Notes under the pieces: generated by a model
What the model saw: only the letters and a program-made list of their open reading frames with translations
The model's database searches: none
Told to the model about the DNA's origin: nothing
Shown: piece after piece, positions 22,519-32,368 of the stretch
Position numbering within the stretch: position 1 is the first letter of the stretch
How the letters are laid out: every line of letters starts with the position of its first letter
Program-made: the position numbers and the translations under genes
Origin: Gigaspora rosea
Taxonomy: Eukaryota > Glomeromycota > Glomeromycetes > Diversisporales > Gigasporaceae
NCBI GenBank assembly: GCA_003550325.1
Contig: QKWP01000501.1
Coordinates: 204,610 to 268,609 of the forward strand
DNA length: 64,000 bases
Direction: 5' to 3'

Positions 22519-25373
22519 ATGACAAAACCTGGTAAAATTTGGGAGCATTTTACTAAGCTAGGACTCATAGAAGGATATAAACAAGAAAGAGCAAAATGTA
22601 ATAGATGTTCTTTTGAGTGTGCTAGTACAGTCCTACGGTGTGAAGAACATTTTAAAGTATGTACTAACACAAGTATTGATATATTGAAAGAATATTTTGG
22701 TGAAGAATTTGAGCGTCCTAGATTCAATGGTCCTAGATATATGACAAATCAATCAATAACAAGATTACCAAATAGACCAAATAGTAATCTTAATCAGTTT
22801 TTAGACAATATGAGTGTAGTTGATCAAGCACATCTTCAATATTGTCTTGCTAAAGCTATATTTCAATGTGGATTACCTTTATCTTTTTCTGAACTTAAAC
22901 CAATTATTCAATTTTTTAAAAAATTACGCCCTTCATTTAATTTACCTAAGAGAAAAAAACTTTCAACAAATCTTCTTAATAGAGTTTATAAAGAAACAAA
23001 ACTTGAGATAGAGCAATATATTGATGATGCTGATTACATTTGTATAATTACAGATGGATGGTAAATAAAACAAAAAAATAATAAAATTTATTATTCTTTA
23101 TTAATTTTTAGTATAATTTTTTAAAAACTAATTATCTAAATTATTTAAAATTTTTACTATAGATAAAACTAATATTCAACTATAATATATTAAACTTTTA
23201 GCTAAATTATATTTCTAGTTTCTAAGATATTATATAAAAATAATAATTAATTTTTTTAAAAAATTTTTAACTATTATATTCAATAATAACTTAAAAACTA
23301 GTAACTTAATCTAGTTATAATATTAAATTATAGTTAAAAATTTTATTATTTATATTAAAATTTTAAATAATTTGGATAATTAATTATTAAGAAATTATAG
23401 TTAAATTTAATAAAAAATAATAAATTTTGATATAATATTTATAATTAATAAAATTTTATTATTAATATTTATTAATATATTATATTTAATTAAATTTATT
23501 TAGGTCTAATTTAAATGCTGAACATTGGACTAATATTCTTTTTACTACACCTACACCTGTATTTATATCAGCAAAACCAACTGAAGAAATTCAACAAAAT
23601 GCAATAAATATAGCTAGTGAAATTGAGAAAGCAATAGAATCAATTGAAATTACAAAAGTTTCAGCTATTATTACTGATAATGCATCAGTAATGAAAGCTG
23701 CATGGAAAATTTTAGAAAAAAAATATCCTTTTATTATTTTTTTTGGATGTTTAGCTCATGGAATAAATCTTTTAATTGGAGATATTATGAAAATTGATTG
23801 GGCAAAAACTATTTTTGAAAATTCAAAAAAAATTATTCTTTATTTTCATAATCATATTCTTCCAGCTGCTATTTTTAAAAGATATCAAAAGTTAAAATAT
23901 GGTTCTAATTTTAAAACATTAAAACTTCCAGTTAAAACTCGATGGGGATCATCAGCAATTTGTTTAGATTCATTGTACAAAAATCAACTAGCTTTAAGTC
24001 TTGCAATTACTGAAATTTCTAATAATAGTTCAATTGAATTAGATAATGAAATTAAAGCAATTATATTAAATGAAAATTTTTGGAATGAACTAAAATCACT
24101 TTTATATTTATTAAAGCAACTTACTATAGGTATTTTTCTTTTTGAAAGTGATACTCCAAAACTTTCAGAATTTTATGAATGGTATGATAAAATTATAGGA
24201 CTAGATTGTAAGTAATTTAATTTAATATAAATATTAAAAATTGTTACAAATTATAATGAAATTAGACTAAAAAAAATTAATTACTATTAGCTCTGCTACT
24301 AGTAATCAATAATAATTTAATTTTATTTTAATCTGTTACAAAAATTATTATTTTTAATATTATAATTTTATATAAATTTAAAATTTTATTAAGAGAACTA
24401 ACATTTATTATATAAATATAGCCCCTTCAGAGTCAGTCATTTGACAATTACAAGTTCTAAAGTAATTTATTATTTGACAATTGAGTAACCAATAATATAA
24501 AGTTTTATTATAATTATTTTAGAACTTGTAATTCCAAATAACTAACTCTGGAGGGGGCTTTATTTATATAATAAGTGTTAATTCTCTAATAAAATTTTAA
24601 ATTTATATAATATTATATATGAAAATTTTATATAAATATATTAATAATAATTTGCTATTTTAGGTATTCAGCAACTTTCTGATAATATTTGTAATAAAAT
24701 ATTAGATATATTATCTGAAAGATGGACAAAAATGTATCATCCTGTTCTTGAAGTTGCATATCTATTAGATCCAAAATTTGTTGGACGGAATCTTGAAGCA
24801 GATGGAATGTCAATTATTTCAGATTTTTTAGAACAATATTATTCAGATAAAGCAGAAATTATTTATACACAAATACTTCAATATAAATCACAAACTGGTC
24901 CATTTCAAAATCAACTCGCTTGGAAAGCAATAAAAAAAGTTGATTCAATTACATGGTGGAAAGGAAATTTTAAATTATCAGCTCCTGAACTTTGTAATTT
25001 AGCACAACGAATACTTACAATTCCAACATCTTCAGCTTCTTCAGAACGTAACTGGTCAGCATTTAGCTATATACATGATAAAAAAAGAAATCGGTTAAGC
25101 CCAGATAAAGTTTTTAAACTTGTTTATATTTATAGTAATTATAAGTTAAAATTAATACAAGAAGAAAGAAAAAATAGAAATTTTGATAAAAATAATGATT
25201 TAAATGATATATTTGATCATTTAAGTCAAAGTGATAGTGATGAAGATATTTGTAGTGATGAAAATATTTGTAGTGATGAAAATATTTGTAGTGATGAAGA
25301 TAGTAATGATGATCTTTATGCAAATGAAGATATTTATAGTAATAATGATGATAATATGAATAGTAATAATTAG
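22519..25373 (+). CDS. hAT-family transposase, copy B (spliced, 651 residues)
   Basis: Exons 22519-23060, 23504-24207 and 24664-25373. Donors are GTAAAT and GTAAGT, acceptors TTTATTTAG and CTATTTTAG, and both junctions keep the frame. The domain order matches copy A: BED finger, TDGW, TDNAS, CLAH, RW, hAT dimerisation domain, acidic tail. The length is within the usual range for hAT transposases, and the start ATG is the first in the frame, just after an AT-rich leader. No stop or shift interrupts the joined exons. Confidence 0.92.
24385..24610. repeat. Inverted repeat in transposase intron 2 (copy B)
   Basis: Same structure as 12655-12880, with one additional base (TATAAATTTAAAATT here against TATAAATTAAAATT in copy A). 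Confidence 0.7.
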
Positions 25374-25775
25374 TTTTAATTTTTTAAATTAAAATATTTA
25401 AACATTAAATATATATTTATATTTTAGTTTTATAAATATATATAATTATATATTGTTAAGATTTTTTCCTTAATAATATTAAGGTTTTTTTTCTCTTAAC
25501 ATATATATAATTGTATATAATTTTTTAAATAACAATATATTTTATTAAATTTTAAATATAAATAAATTTATTTTATAAATTAAATACAAAATATTTAGAA
25601 ATTAATATTAAATATATAAAAAAAAACAAATATATTAAGTAATCAATATAAAAACTTGATATTATATTTTTTAGTAAAATACATATACTATACTATTTTG
25701 TACTGTACGTACTGTACGTACTGTACGTACTGTACGCGAAAAAAATTGGATTATCATATAAACGGCACATCTCTA

Positions 25776-25850
25776 GTTTCGTCTAGACGAATGACGAAAC
25801 CATTTCGTCAGGCAACTTCAATTTGACGAATGACGAAACTCATGACTTAC
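25776..25850. repeat. TTTCGTC-element half beside copy B
   Basis: GTTTCGTCTAGACGAATGACG to AAACTCATGAC is the continuation of the half at 15496-15531. The joined order is found unbroken (inverted) at about 5500-5655. Confidence 0.7.
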
Positions 25851-25912
25851 TCTAACATAAAAAGGCTCTCATTATAGGTAAAATTTCATGATACACATTT
25901 TTTACTTAGAAA

Positions 25913-26239
25913 ATGGGGCTAGTTGTCATAGTAAAATTTTGTGTTATTACGATTTCTTTGTTTTTATCGTTATTATTGATTTTTACAAATTTCCGGCCGG
26001 ATGCGTCGGATCTAGGTCGGCGTTTAGCCCTAGTTGTTAGCATATCTATAGCAAAATTATCACTGGGCGTTTTTTACTTAATGAATGGATATGACTACAT
26101 TAGTAAAATTTTTTGTGATCTTGGGCAAAATTGTTCGATTCCAATCCAGCCGACCATGATTCCGATGCACTCCGACGTATCCCGACCAGAATTTGGGACC
26201 CCGTGTATGAGTTCAGGAGTTGTTAACGTTAGCAGTTGA
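25913..26239 (+). repeat. Dispersed repeat with a fortuitous 108-codon frame
   Basis: The sequence from GGTCGGCGTTTAGCCCTAG to CCCGACCAGAATTTGG is a diverged copy of 35920-36165, where no frame is kept. The predicted hydrophobic start is therefore not good evidence for a gene. Confidence 0.5.
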
Positions 26240-26359
26240 TTATGTTACACGAAGATCCGAAGATCCCCTTGACATAAGGGCACCCCAATATGGGTGATGG
26301 ACTAGGACTGTGAAACCTAAATTTCCCCTGTTTATTTTGAGATTATAAATACACTAGAT

Positions 26360-26661
26360 TAGGGTGTCCAGAATTATGCGATGCGATTAGGTAAATTATG
26401 CGATTTCATTAAGGTCAATTATGCGATAGATGCGAATTATGCATTTTCTTAATTAGATTTTGTCAATTATGCCAACTTTTCGGAATATTTCGACCTTTTT
26501 TGCGGAAATTTTCGGAATTCATTTCATAAAAACACATTCTTCCGCCAATCAAATCTCACTCACGTGCTTTATGCCTTTTTTCTTTGCGAAGCATATGCGA
26601 TGCGATAAAATGGCCAATTATGCGAATAATAATATCGCATCGCATAATCCTGGACACCCTA
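26360..26661. mobile_element. hAT miniature element, TAGGGTGTCCAG / GCGATGCGAT family
   Basis: TAGGGTGTCCAGAATTATGC at the left, inverse GCATAATCCTGGACACCCTA at the right. Flanks CACTAGAT and CACTGGAT match in 7 of 8. The body repeats TTATGCGAT words. Broken relatives are at 9553-11427 and 21116-21446. Confidence 0.8.
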
Positions 26662-26900
26662 CACTGGATTGACCAATCTAATTTGATTGAGTCGTCAATC
26701 TTTGGTTGTAAATCTATTTTTAGAACATGAACGTTAAAGATTGTTTTACATTCAAGTTAAAATATCTCGATAAATTATTATATTAGCGTAGGGTAAAAAG
26801 TGAAATACCTATAGAAATAAGCCGGAACATTGATTTAAATCAAAATTTTCGAAATTGATAAAAAAGTGTCAAAGACGGGTTCCCTAGTCCATCACCCATA

Positions 26901-27005
26901 TAGAGTTAACACCTCTATTCGGATTTATATATCCGGATTTATACTATGATAAACACGGATTAATCCGGATATAAAAAATATATCTGGATTGAGGTATTAA
27001 CTCTA
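26901..27005. mobile_element. 105-bp hAT miniature element
   Basis: TAGAGTTAACACCTC at the left, inverse GAGGTATTAACTCTA at the right, with ATCCGGAT words between. Perfect 8-bp duplication CACCCATA at 26893-26900 and 27006-27013. Confidence 0.85.
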
Positions 27006-27355
27006 CACCCATATTCGATACCGATTACACCAATCACGTGACATCGCGAACCGAGTTCACGATTGAAATTTAATATTCAATCCTACAATTTCGGAATTAA
27101 GAAGATAGAACTATAGAATTTATATTAAGAAAGTATTGGAAGATAAGAACCACAAGTAGAATTGAGTAAACTATACTTATCTTAGACGCCGGTTACAAGA
27201 CCCTACTAACCTTGAGACCCGGACCAAATCTTTCCAGCCTCTTTCTGCCTACCGATTTAAGGTTAAGGAGTCTTGGGACAATTGTTGTGTAGTTTGTATT
27301 AGTTATACAGTATTAGTTAGTTGGTTAGTTTTAATTATCCACAATTACCGTAAAA

Positions 27356-27484
27356 GGTCATGTACAAGACCCGGGTCTCTTACATTCCACCAAAAAAATT
27401 AATTAGTAAAAAAAAGAAATTAATTAGTAAAAAATGAGGGCGGGTCTGATATATGGGGGATCTTGTATATGATCTTTTACGGTA
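27356..27484. repeat. Small inverted-repeat element
   Basis: TACCGTAAAAGGTCATGTAC is inverted as GTATATGATCTTTTACGGTA. The loop contains AAATTAATTAGTAAAAAA twice. Confidence 0.5.
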
Positions 27485-27519
27485 GCCCACGTTTTCTCAG
27501 CACGCATGAAACCCACCCC

Positions 27520-27720
27520 TAGTTTCGTCAATTGTTTCATCAATGGTTTCGTCGATCGTCTGTAATTTGGTCAATCGTCTATAGTTTCATCAATCGTCTG
27601 TAGTTTCGTCAATCGTCTGTAGTTTCGTCAATCGTCTGTAGTTTCGTCAATCGTCGTTTCGTCAGACGAAACCATAGACGAAACCATTTCGTCAGTGCGA
27701 AAATAGTTTCGTCAAGCACA
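27520..27720. repeat. TTTCGTC-family minisatellite
   Basis: About six to seven copies of the 19-bp unit TAGTTTCGTCAATCGTCTG at 27560-27660, flanked by AGACGAAACC words in the opposite sense. Confidence 0.75.
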
Positions 27721-27739
27721 ATTATTTCTATGTAAACTT

Positions 27740-28390
27740 CATTCCTATCATTTTTAATTAATACCAAACATTCGAAAAATGTGTACCAGATTGATCAAAA
27801 TAATTTTCTTTTTGCTTTGGGAAGGAGGCGGCGTTTGGCTGCTCGGTGATGGAGTTGACTCTGGTTCATAATTATCATCCGGTCAATTTCCCAGTGTCAG
27901 CGTAGCTAAATAATACTAGCGCAATACATAGAACGAATTTCAAATGATTTGCATTAAACATAAATATATTTATGAATAGTTTTATAAAGTCATTTGTTAA
28001 TTTGCTTGATGTACCAAAAAAGCAGAAACCCTAATCCTTGGTCCACTGTATTAATAATACATTTCATCTTGGATTATTATAAAATTGACTGTATAAAGCT
28101 CTTAACATTAATGAGAGTCTGATTTTATTGAAGTGAATCAGGTAGCATTAAATTAAGCTAGATATTATAATATAGTGCATTAAGCAATTAGGCTTTCATG
28201 ATTAAACTTGCAACGAATTGAATCAACATATATTGCGTCCATTTTTTCTGTCTTTTTATTACGCATCTTCCGGATGCACATACACTTAGGAAATCGTAGT
28301 CATAATTTTTTCTAGCTATAATAAAGATTCATGCGACCTAATACCTTTGCGAATGACATAATCCACTTAGAATATTATAAAGAATGTTTG
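27740..28390. other. Intergenic, nothing recognised
   Basis: No gene or element with clear ends was found. Confidence 0.35.
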
Positions 28391-28392
28391 AA

Positions 28393-28450
28393 TGCATATG
28401 CTCCGATTTTTGAATTTTTGATAGTAAATTCCAAAAATCAGAGCATATGG
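28393..28450. repeat. Short hairpin
   Basis: GCATATGCTCCGATTTTTG is inverted as CAAAAATCAGAGCATATG. The loop GTAAATTCCAAAAATC resembles the outer arms of 38958-39365. Confidence 0.5.
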
Positions 28451-28452
28451 AT

Positions 28453-28695
28453 GTCTCGTATTAAAATGGCCCATTTCGCATATCAACAATTTTGAGTAAA
28501 TCGGATTTAAATGATACTATACAAATAGTACTGTAATAACTTGTATAAAAATTTTTACTTAAAGTTCATTTTGAGGATTTTTTGTTATCTAATTAATATT
28601 TGTTATAACAAACATTTTTATTGAATATATGTCTATTCGAAAATCAAATAAAAAAAAATTGAAAAATTGACAAAATGGGTCCTTTAATACGAGGC
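28453..28695. mobile_element. Inverted-repeat element CTCGTATTAAA
   Basis: GTCTCGTATTAAAATGGCCC at the left, inverse GGGTCCTTTAATACGAGGC at the right. No clear target duplication. Confidence 0.45.
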
Positions 28696-28774
28696 AATCC
28701 ATTTGTCTGCTATTTTTTATTATATCTTTTATTTTCTAAATATTCTTTAATTTTTATTAGTTAGTAATTGGGTG

Positions 28775-28970
28775 CATTTTGCTCCAAGCATTGGGGCGCA
28801 ATTTTACCCCAAGCATTGGGCGCAATTTTTTCAAGCATTAAGGATGCAATTTACCAAGCATTTGGGCGCAATTTACACAAAACGTTAGTACTCAATTTAC
28901 CCAAGCATTCGGGAGCAATTTACCCCAAACGTTAGTATTCAATTTACCCAAGCATTGGGGAGTAAGACCT
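28775..28970. repeat. Minisatellite CAAGCATTGGGGCGCAATTT
   Basis: Roughly seven degenerate copies of a unit of 26-30 bases (CCAAGCATTGGG plus GCAATTTACC). Confidence 0.7.
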
Positions 28971-29271
28971 AACGAATCACGTGACCGTGTCATCTGTTCA
29001 CACATGATTATGCACTTACAAAATGTAATTTCCTTAAAGATTCTCTATAAATGTATTGGCAGAAAGTATCGTTGATCACTGCCAACAATATCCAGAGTCT
29101 TACTAAACTTCATTTTTAAATTGAGTACTATTCACGAACCCAGCGATCTCATTGGTGGAGTAGAGAGTATTTTATGTGGTAGGATATTATTTTACCTAAT
29201 CAAGCTCGATGGTTTTTTTTTGAAGATATCGTGCGAATTTCTGCTAAAATTAATCGGGTAGTTATTTAAAC

Positions 29272-29386
29272 TAGTGATGCCTGACGAAATGACGAAACCT
29301 GACGAAACCATAAGTTTCGTCATTAACGAAACTTGACGAAACTTATGGTTTCGTCATTTCATCAAGGCATTCGCCAGGCATCTATA
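29272..29386. mobile_element. 115-bp hAT miniature element TAGTGATGCCTGACGAA
   Basis: TAGTGATGCCTGACGAA at the left, altered inverse TTCGCCAGGCATCTATA at the right. Perfect 8-bp duplication ATTTAAAC at 29264-29271 and 29387-29394. The interior is TTTCGTCA words in both senses. Confidence 0.8.
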
Positions 29387-29442
29387 ATTTAAACCTTCAT
29401 TCAAAGTTTAGTGTCGTAGAGATGACTAAATTTTTTAAAGAT

Positions 29443-29783
29443 TGGCAAGGCCAGACCAACTGGATTCTGCGCTTTACATTACCCCCCTCTCCCCGGGGGT
29501 GGTTCACATAGTAAAAATTTTCCGAATTATTCCGTGACTGTATAAAATTGTTCCGAAATATTCCGTAGCCCTATGTAAATTTTTTTTTACTGAGTGAGGG
29601 GAGTAGTGATGCCTGACGAAACCATGAGATGCTAATTGTCACATGGTACAATATATAAAAATCAACGATCTATTTTTGATTTTTTATAAGTAATAGTACG
29701 TGATATTTTTAGCATCACATGGTTTCGTCAGGCATCACTAGAGGGGATAATGTAAAACACAGAATCCAGTTGGTCTTGCCCAA
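29443..29783. mobile_element. Inverted-repeat element GACCAACTGGATTCTG
   Basis: GACCAACTGGATTCTG to TTTACATTA at the left is inverted at 29742-29783. The hAT miniature 29604-29740 is inserted next to the right arm. A third copy of the arm stands alone at 30939-30972. Confidence 0.6.
29604..29740. mobile_element. 137-bp hAT miniature element TAGTGATGCCTGACGAA
   Basis: Left TAGTGATGCCTGACGAAACC, right GGTTTCGTCAGGCATCACTA, a near-perfect inverse. Flanks GAGGGGAG and GAGGGGAT match in 7 of 8. Confidence 0.85.
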
Positions 29784-29933
29784 CTAATTGATTAAATTCC
29801 ATTAAAAATTTTTCTAAATGAATTCACCGTTCAAAGGATTCCATTTAAAAACTTTAAAAACTTTCAGATATAAAAGTTAAATATCACGTGATTGTAAGAA
29901 GTGTAGCAAGGCATCCTTAAAATGTACTCGGGG

Positions 29934-30146
29934 TAGTGATACAGGCCGGTCCGGAAAATACCGCAGGGTATCTTCGGAATGTAGACAATAAGACAACATT
30001 TAATACGAATCTCTTATTAGGATCGCAAAAAAAGATGTTTAAAGATTGTGAAAGGTTGAATATCTTTCAACTCTGATCGGCCGCCCCAAGGCTGGTTAGC
30101 CCTGGCCGGCCCTGACCCGAGATTTTTTCATATGCCAGTATCACTA
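29934..30146. mobile_element. hAT miniature element TAGTGATACAGGC with GGCCGG body
   Basis: Left TAGTGATACAGGCCGG, right GCCAGTATCACTA. Flanks ACTCGGGG and ACCCGGAG match in 6 of 8. The interior is GC-rich CCGGCC words, as in 56569-57316. A 60-codon frame across it is not a gene. Confidence 0.65.
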
Positions 30147-31565
30147 ACCCGGAGTATAGGTTCTTATAACCAAAAATAAATAAATTAAATTTAAAATATC
30201 TATCACAGGATTTTCCGCCAACAAAACCTTTTCGATCACGTGATACCATACAAAATTTTTTAAGTTCGTTTATGTTGGGGTTAGGGTTAGAGTAAGGGTT
30301 AGAGAAAGAGTAGTGTGTAGTAACTTGCCCAAGATTTTTTTTGTTTGTTTGAGCATAAATCCGGTTTTAACCCGCTGATCTGATCTGGCACCTGTTATTA
30401 TAGATCACGAGACTACTGCGCCGAATGTGCTGCATGTCCGGATCAGGGCCACGGAAAATTTTGGAAATAAATTTTTCCAAAATTTTCCAAATATTTGCAC
30501 AAAATCCAAATAAATCCAAATTTTTTGGGTTTTTAACACTTTTTTATTGATCCAAAATCGCCTTTTGATCACGTGGAATAATCAGCCATGGGCAGGGACC
30601 CAGAAAAATAATTTATAAATATATTTGAATATATTTGAATTTTTGGCGCAAAAAGGTATAAAACGGAATTTTTAGAGTTAAGCATGATCACATGATTTAT
30701 ATCAAGTTTGATTGGATAAAAATCATGTGATATTGCTTTCCGTCGTGATTTTAAATTTTTATTGCAAACCATTTAAAGAATAAATGATTTCATAACTGAT
30801 AATACCATCATCGCTATTAACTATAAATAAAACGTATTACTAATACATTTTAATTATTCGTATTGATTCTTTAAAGAATAATTTTGTGTGTGAAAGTTAA
30901 AATACTTAATTTGGAATAAATATCTTCATAATATTAGGCCAGACCAAGTTGATTATGTGTTTTACATTCTCTATAAAAGCAATGCGTTTAAATATTAAAT
31001 TTTTATAACCAATATTCATTTAAAATGTCGCCAAATGTATTTTAGCATATAATTGTGCACAAGAATTTTCAGAGGACTTTTTTTGTGATAATAATGGTTT
31101 AATATGCCGATTTTGTAGTCATTCTAATTGGAACAAAAGACAACTATCGTTATGCATATAAATAAAGCAAGTTCTAGACAAACAAATTCAATACAACCTA
31201 GTTTTAGTATTTATAATAAAATTCTAGATGATGACTAGTGATGGGCAAATCCCGATTTTTTCAAAAATCCCGCGCGGGACGCGGGATCCCGCGCGGGATA
31301 GCGCGGGATTCATGGGATTCGCGGGATCGAGTAGAGTTTCGGAATTTTTCCCGATTAATAAATATATATAGGAATTTATTATATTTGCGCACCGTGCACA
31401 GCTGCGCATCGGTCTTGTATTACGTAATACAATATAAATTATTCCAGTATTATACGATCATATGTCGTTGACGTAATTGCAATATTATATTAAAAAAAAA
31501 ATATCAAAATAATTCTCTTACCCACGGTTATCCAACGAAATCCAAGGAAAAAAAAAATCAAATAA

Positions 31566-32368
31566 TGGATCAATCAACGAATATGGAAACTTACCAAGTA
31601 GTATGCGGCTTTGGAATATTACGTTTTTCGAGTATAATTTTGGGGATTTTAAATAACCACATGACTCCGCACTTTTACAAACAACATCTTTTTAATCAAT
31701 ATATAATTGAGAATGCAGCTAATTATTTCGAACAAACATCACTGCAAGAAGAAGATCGGAATATCGACCTTGATGAGTTACCTGTATGTGGTTTTGGAAA
31801 ATTTAAATTTTGTCACGTTTAGTTTTGGGTTAAATAACCACGTGATTTGTGCTTAAATTTTCTAGCTATTTGTCTCTAATTGTCATATAACGATGGAAAT
31901 GGAATTTGAAAAGCCAGCTGATTTTTTTGAAGAAACAGTGTTACAAAAAGAAGATTGGAATCTTGACTTCGATGAATTACCTGTAAGTGGTTTCGGAAAA
32001 CTTGTATTTTATTATGTATAGCTTTGCAATTTTAAATAACGTGATTTGCACTTACTTTTCTTAAGCAGTTTGCCTCTAATCAACATATAATGATAGAATT
32101 TGAAAAGGCGGCTGATTATTTTGAACAAACGACGTTACAAAAAGAAGATGGAAATCTTGACTTTGATGAGTTACCTGTATGTTGTTTTAGAAAATTTATG
32201 TATAGTTTTGAGATGTAAGTAATCATGTGATTTCACACTTACTTTTTTTTTTTTAAAAATCTATATACAACGATGGAATTTGAGAAGACGCCTGATGATT
32301 TAGAACCAATCTTAGAAGATAGAGAAGATCCGGTTATTGATTTTAATGAGTTGGAGCATAATGTATGC
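31566..32368 (+). repeat. Tandem array of a phase-0 exon and its intron, 5' end of the MULE gene
   Basis: A unit of 183-199 bases recurs about five times; donors (GTATGC, GTATGT, GTAAGT, GTATGT, GTATGC) are at 31601, 31784, 31983, 32177 and 32363. Three exon copies encode versions of FEKAADYFEQTTLQKEDGN followed by LDFDELP, and a fourth is more diverged (ending VIDFNELEHN). The introns share AATAACCACGTGATTTG-like words. In the clearest copies acceptor and donor both fall between codons, so copies can be added or skipped without changing the frame. Confidence 0.75.

Larger units (their letters stand above)
21756..25775 (+). mobile_element. hAT transposon copy B, complete, plus orientation
   Basis: 4020 bp with the same TAGAGATGTGCCG ends and GTACGTAC subterminal arrays as copy A. 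Flanks are GCCACACC (21748-21755) and GTTTCGTC (25776-25783). Neither forms a target duplication here, but they are the reverse complements of the left and right flanks of copy A. The transposase gene is identical in translation to copy A. Confidence 0.92.
26285..27017. mobile_element. Inverted-repeat element AATATGGGTGATGGACTAGG, twice interrupted
   Basis: The left end AATATGGGTGATGGACTAGG has its inverse CCTAGTCCATCACCCA at 26882-26897, completed (TATT) after 27013. Two later hAT-type inserts, 26360-26661 and 26901-27005, lie inside it. Target duplication not found. Confidence 0.6.

Noticed and set aside
25114-25323. His/Tyr-rich frame opposite the transposase C-terminus (also 11929-12138)
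   Set aside because: Antisense shadow of the acidic repeat tail of the transposase.
11477-25775. The inverted hAT pair as the two arms of one giant composite transposon
   Set aside because: The flanking bases fit two separate insertions followed by inversion, and no duplication flanks the pair as a whole (11469-11476 against 25776-25783 do not match).
25913-26239. 108-codon frame with a hydrophobic start resembling a secreted protein
   Set aside because: The same DNA recurs at 35920-36165 without a frame; it is a dispersed repeat.
27560-27660. Regular short repeats that could suggest a CRISPR array
   Set aside because: Units abut with no unique spacers, and the DNA is fungal; it is a minisatellite.
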